Below, piece after piece: positions 62,696 to 64,000 of a stretch of DNA of 64,000 bases. Made by a program: the position numbers and the translations under genes. The notes beneath the pieces are model-generated. The model did no database searches, was not told the origin of the DNA, and saw only the letters and a list, made by a program, of their open reading frames with translations. The first letter of the stretch is position 1. Each line of letters starts with the position of its first letter. Source of the stretch: Polaromonas sp. (GTDB taxonomy: Bacteria > Pseudomonadota > Gammaproteobacteria > Burkholderiales > Burkholderiaceae_C); NCBI RefSeq assembly GCF_029945925.1, contig NZ_JAQSDN010000065.1:29387-93386 (forward strand), written 5' to 3'.

Positions 62696-62974
62696 TTATT
62701 CGAGCGCCTGCACGGACAGACCGTGTTGTTCGGAAAACGCCTGAAGGATGGCGGCAATCTGCATGTCCTGCAAGGTGGTCACCAGCTCGACCATCTTGTG
62801 GCCGCTGCCCTTGTGGCTGTCGCTGATGACCACCGTGGCCGCGCTGTCGCCGGCGGCAAACAGCGCCTGCAGCGTCGGGCCCAGCGCGGCCATCAGCTGC
62901 GCGCGTTGTGCTTCGGGCGCGCGGGTCGCTGCCGGGTAGTGCATCTCAAACGAAAAATTGGTTTTCTGGCTCAT
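62696..62974 (-). CDS. Small protein of unknown function
   Basis: This 92-residue protein starts MSQKTNFSFEMHYPAATRAP and contains an Ala/Leu-rich amphipathic part (QLMAALGPTLQALFAAGD) then TVVISDSHKGSGHKMVELVTTLQD. It has no signal peptide or membrane helix. I do not recognise the family. Codon use is like the neighbours, and it lies 111 bases downstream of the spermidine-synthase-like gene on the same strand. Confidence 0.65.
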   Translation of the reverse strand: MSQKTNFSFEMHYPAATRAPEAQRAQLMAALGPTLQALFAAGDSAATVVISDSHKGSGHKMVELVTTLQDMQIAAILQAFSEQHGLSVQALE

Positions 62975-63085
62975 CCTGATCTTCCATGTCCGTCGGGAAG
63001 CTTCCAGTGTGCCTGCACGCCGGACCGCTGGCGTGGGACAGGGGCGCGCAATGCCGTCGGCGGCCTGGTACCCCAAGCACAAGTT

Positions 63086-63856
63086 CTAAACATCCCCGGC
63101 GAGGTCCTTCATTTCCCAGGCGATGCGCCCCAGCTCGGTTTTGAGCTGCAGGCGCCCCGCGTCGTCCAGACCGGCCAGGCTTCGGGCCAGGTTCACGCGG
63201 CGCGGTGAAATGGCCGGCCCGCGGGAGGCAAACACAATCGCATTGCTTTTTTCTGCGGCCATGACTTCAACCGCGTTGCCGCTGAAGCTGCGGTGGATGC
63301 GGCCGGCCAGCACCGGGTAGTCGGGGTGGTCGTGGTGCAGGTTGACCACCAGCACGCCGTGCTCGCCCAGGGCGGCGAAGCAGTCGTCGTAAAAACGCTG
63401 GGAGCACAGCGCCGCGGGCTGGCCGTCGTGGTCAAAACCGTCGACCAGCAGCACATCGAAGACCGGCGCGGCGGCCTGCAGGTAGAGCGCGCCGTCGGCG
63501 GCGATCACTGCAAACCGTTCGTCGTCGTCGGGGATCTGGAACTCGCGCCGCAGGGCGATCACATGTGGGTTGATCTCGAGCACGGTCATGCGCGAGGCGG
63601 GCAACTGCCGGTGGCAGAATTTGGCCAGCGAGCCGCCGCCCAGCCCGATCATGCCGATGTGGGCCGGCGCGGGCTGGAACAGCAGAAAACCCATCATGGT
63701 CCGGGTGTAGTCCACGTCCAGCCGCCAGGGCTGGTGCATGAGCATGCGGCTTTGCAGCTCGCCCAGCGTGAAATGCAGCGACTTCGATGCGCCGTCCTCC
63801 CGCACGAAAGGCTTGGTGTACTGCAGCGACTGGAAAGCGTCGGGCGCCAGCGTCAC
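63086..63856 (-). CDS. Spermidine synthase-like protein
   Basis: The 256-residue protein has the Rossmann methyltransferase-like core of SpeE relatives: IGMIGLGGGSLAKF, then MTVLEINPHVIALRREF and VFDVLLVDGFDHDGQP. The N-terminal DGASKSLHFTLGELQSRM matches the beta-hairpin region. It starts with GTG at 63856, overlapping the TGA of the upstream gene. The polyamine-binding residues of true SpeE are not clearly conserved, so the activity is uncertain. Confidence 0.82.
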   Translation of the reverse strand: MTLAPDAFQSLQYTKPFVREDGASKSLHFTLGELQSRMLMHQPWRLDVDYTRTMMGFLLFQPAPAHIGMIGLGGGSLAKFCHRQLPASRMTVLEINPHVIALRREFQIPDDDERFAVIAADGALYLQAAAPVFDVLLVDGFDHDGQPAALCSQRFYDDCFAALGEHGVLVVNLHHDHPDYPVLAGRIHRSFSGNAVEVMAAEKSNAIVFASRGPAISPRRVNLARSLAGLDDAGRLQLKTELGRIAWEMKDLAGDV

Positions 63857-64000
63857 AGCGACCTCGCGAGCTTGCGCAGGTCCATCGCGACGGCCGGCAG
63901 GGCCATCGCCACCAGCAGCAGGGCAATCGGCAGCGTGGCGCTGAAGCCCATGGCCTTGAAGGCGACGGCGCCAAACAGGCCGCCCGAAAAAAACAGCCCG
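63853..64000 (-). CDS. C-terminal end of a membrane protein (partial)
   Basis: The frame is open from the right window edge to a TGA at 63855-63853. The last 48 residues are hydrophobic (GLFFSGGLFGAVAFKAMGF, then PIALLLVAMALPAVA) and end DLRKLARSL. The stop overlaps the GTG of the next gene. The end resembles YoaK/DUF1275 family proteins, but too little is present to be sure. Confidence 0.6.
   Translation of the reverse strand, partial: GLFFSGGLFGAVAFKAMGFSATLPIALLLVAMALPAVAMDLRKLARSL

Noticed and set aside
63432-63974. A 180-codon minus-strand frame overlapping the spermidine-synthase-like gene
   Set aside because: It is Arg/Pro/Cys-rich and out of frame with both the SpeE-like gene and the membrane protein end, which overlap naturally by GTGA.

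Overview
The window looks like a chromosomal segment of a GC-rich betaproteobacterium, most likely Comamonadaceae (Polaromonas, Rhodoferax or Variovorax type). This is inferred from codon use, gene neighbourhoods (fur/bamE/dapB, pntAA-AB-B, hpf-ptsN-hprK) and at least three dispersed intergenic repeat families. No search was run, so the genus is not fixed. The window holds about 52 genes, including two cut by its ends. I saw no rRNA, tRNA, CRISPR array, transposase or prophage.

Region 1 (1-8240). A very large secreted adhesin of the two-partner-secretion type runs off the left edge on the minus strand. It has an ESPR leader, a TPS domain, 13 tandem repeats of about 60 residues and then MBG/YDG-like repeats. 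A response regulator/sensor kinase pair is divergent from it.

Region 2 (8333-31032). This part is mostly housekeeping. It carries mnmA-nudJ; the split transhydrogenase pntAA-pntAB-pntB; fadD; mtnN; corA; hpf; ptsN-hprK; fur divergent from bamE-dapB-exbB-exbD; leuS-lptE and holA with a convergent arginase between them; and then the nitrate two-component system narX-narL.

Region 3 (31193-52019). This is a same-strand run of 16 genes with almost no gaps. narK1-narK2-narGHJI is followed by a parvulin-type isomerase, a beta carbonic anhydrase, a nitronate monooxygenase, a B12-dependent (class II) ribonucleotide reductase, NnrS, a nitroreductase, a small protein of unknown role, a hemerythrin-like protein, proA and a degenerate cytochrome c. 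An FNR-type box (TTGAC-N4-ATCAA) overlaps the narL stop codon upstream of narK1. The layout suggests an anaerobic nitrate-respiration module in which oxygen-independent dNTP synthesis and nitrosative-stress functions are co-expressed with the respiratory nitrate reductase. The ribonucleotide reductase carries a 380-residue LAGLIDADG intein directly before its CGE catalytic motif.

Region 4 (52132-64000). This holds gshA, kup, a BenE-type transporter, gshB, a class II glutamine amidotransferase, a DHA2-type efflux pump, a 4-oxalocrotonate tautomerase-like protein, a zinc metallopeptidase-like protein, a small unknown protein, a spermidine-synthase-like protein and the end of a membrane protein.

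The most unusual pattern across the window is a ~55-60 bp element (GCTAT-N8-ATAGCTG ... GGGCTGGAGGCC-ATTT) present about ten times. Five copies start within 2-10 bases after a stop codon, one supplies the stop codon of mtnN, and two lie in frame inside leuS and proA. A second GC-rich ~100 bp repeat forms a tandem after mtnN, separates exbB from exbD and encodes the C-terminal tail of the efflux pump.
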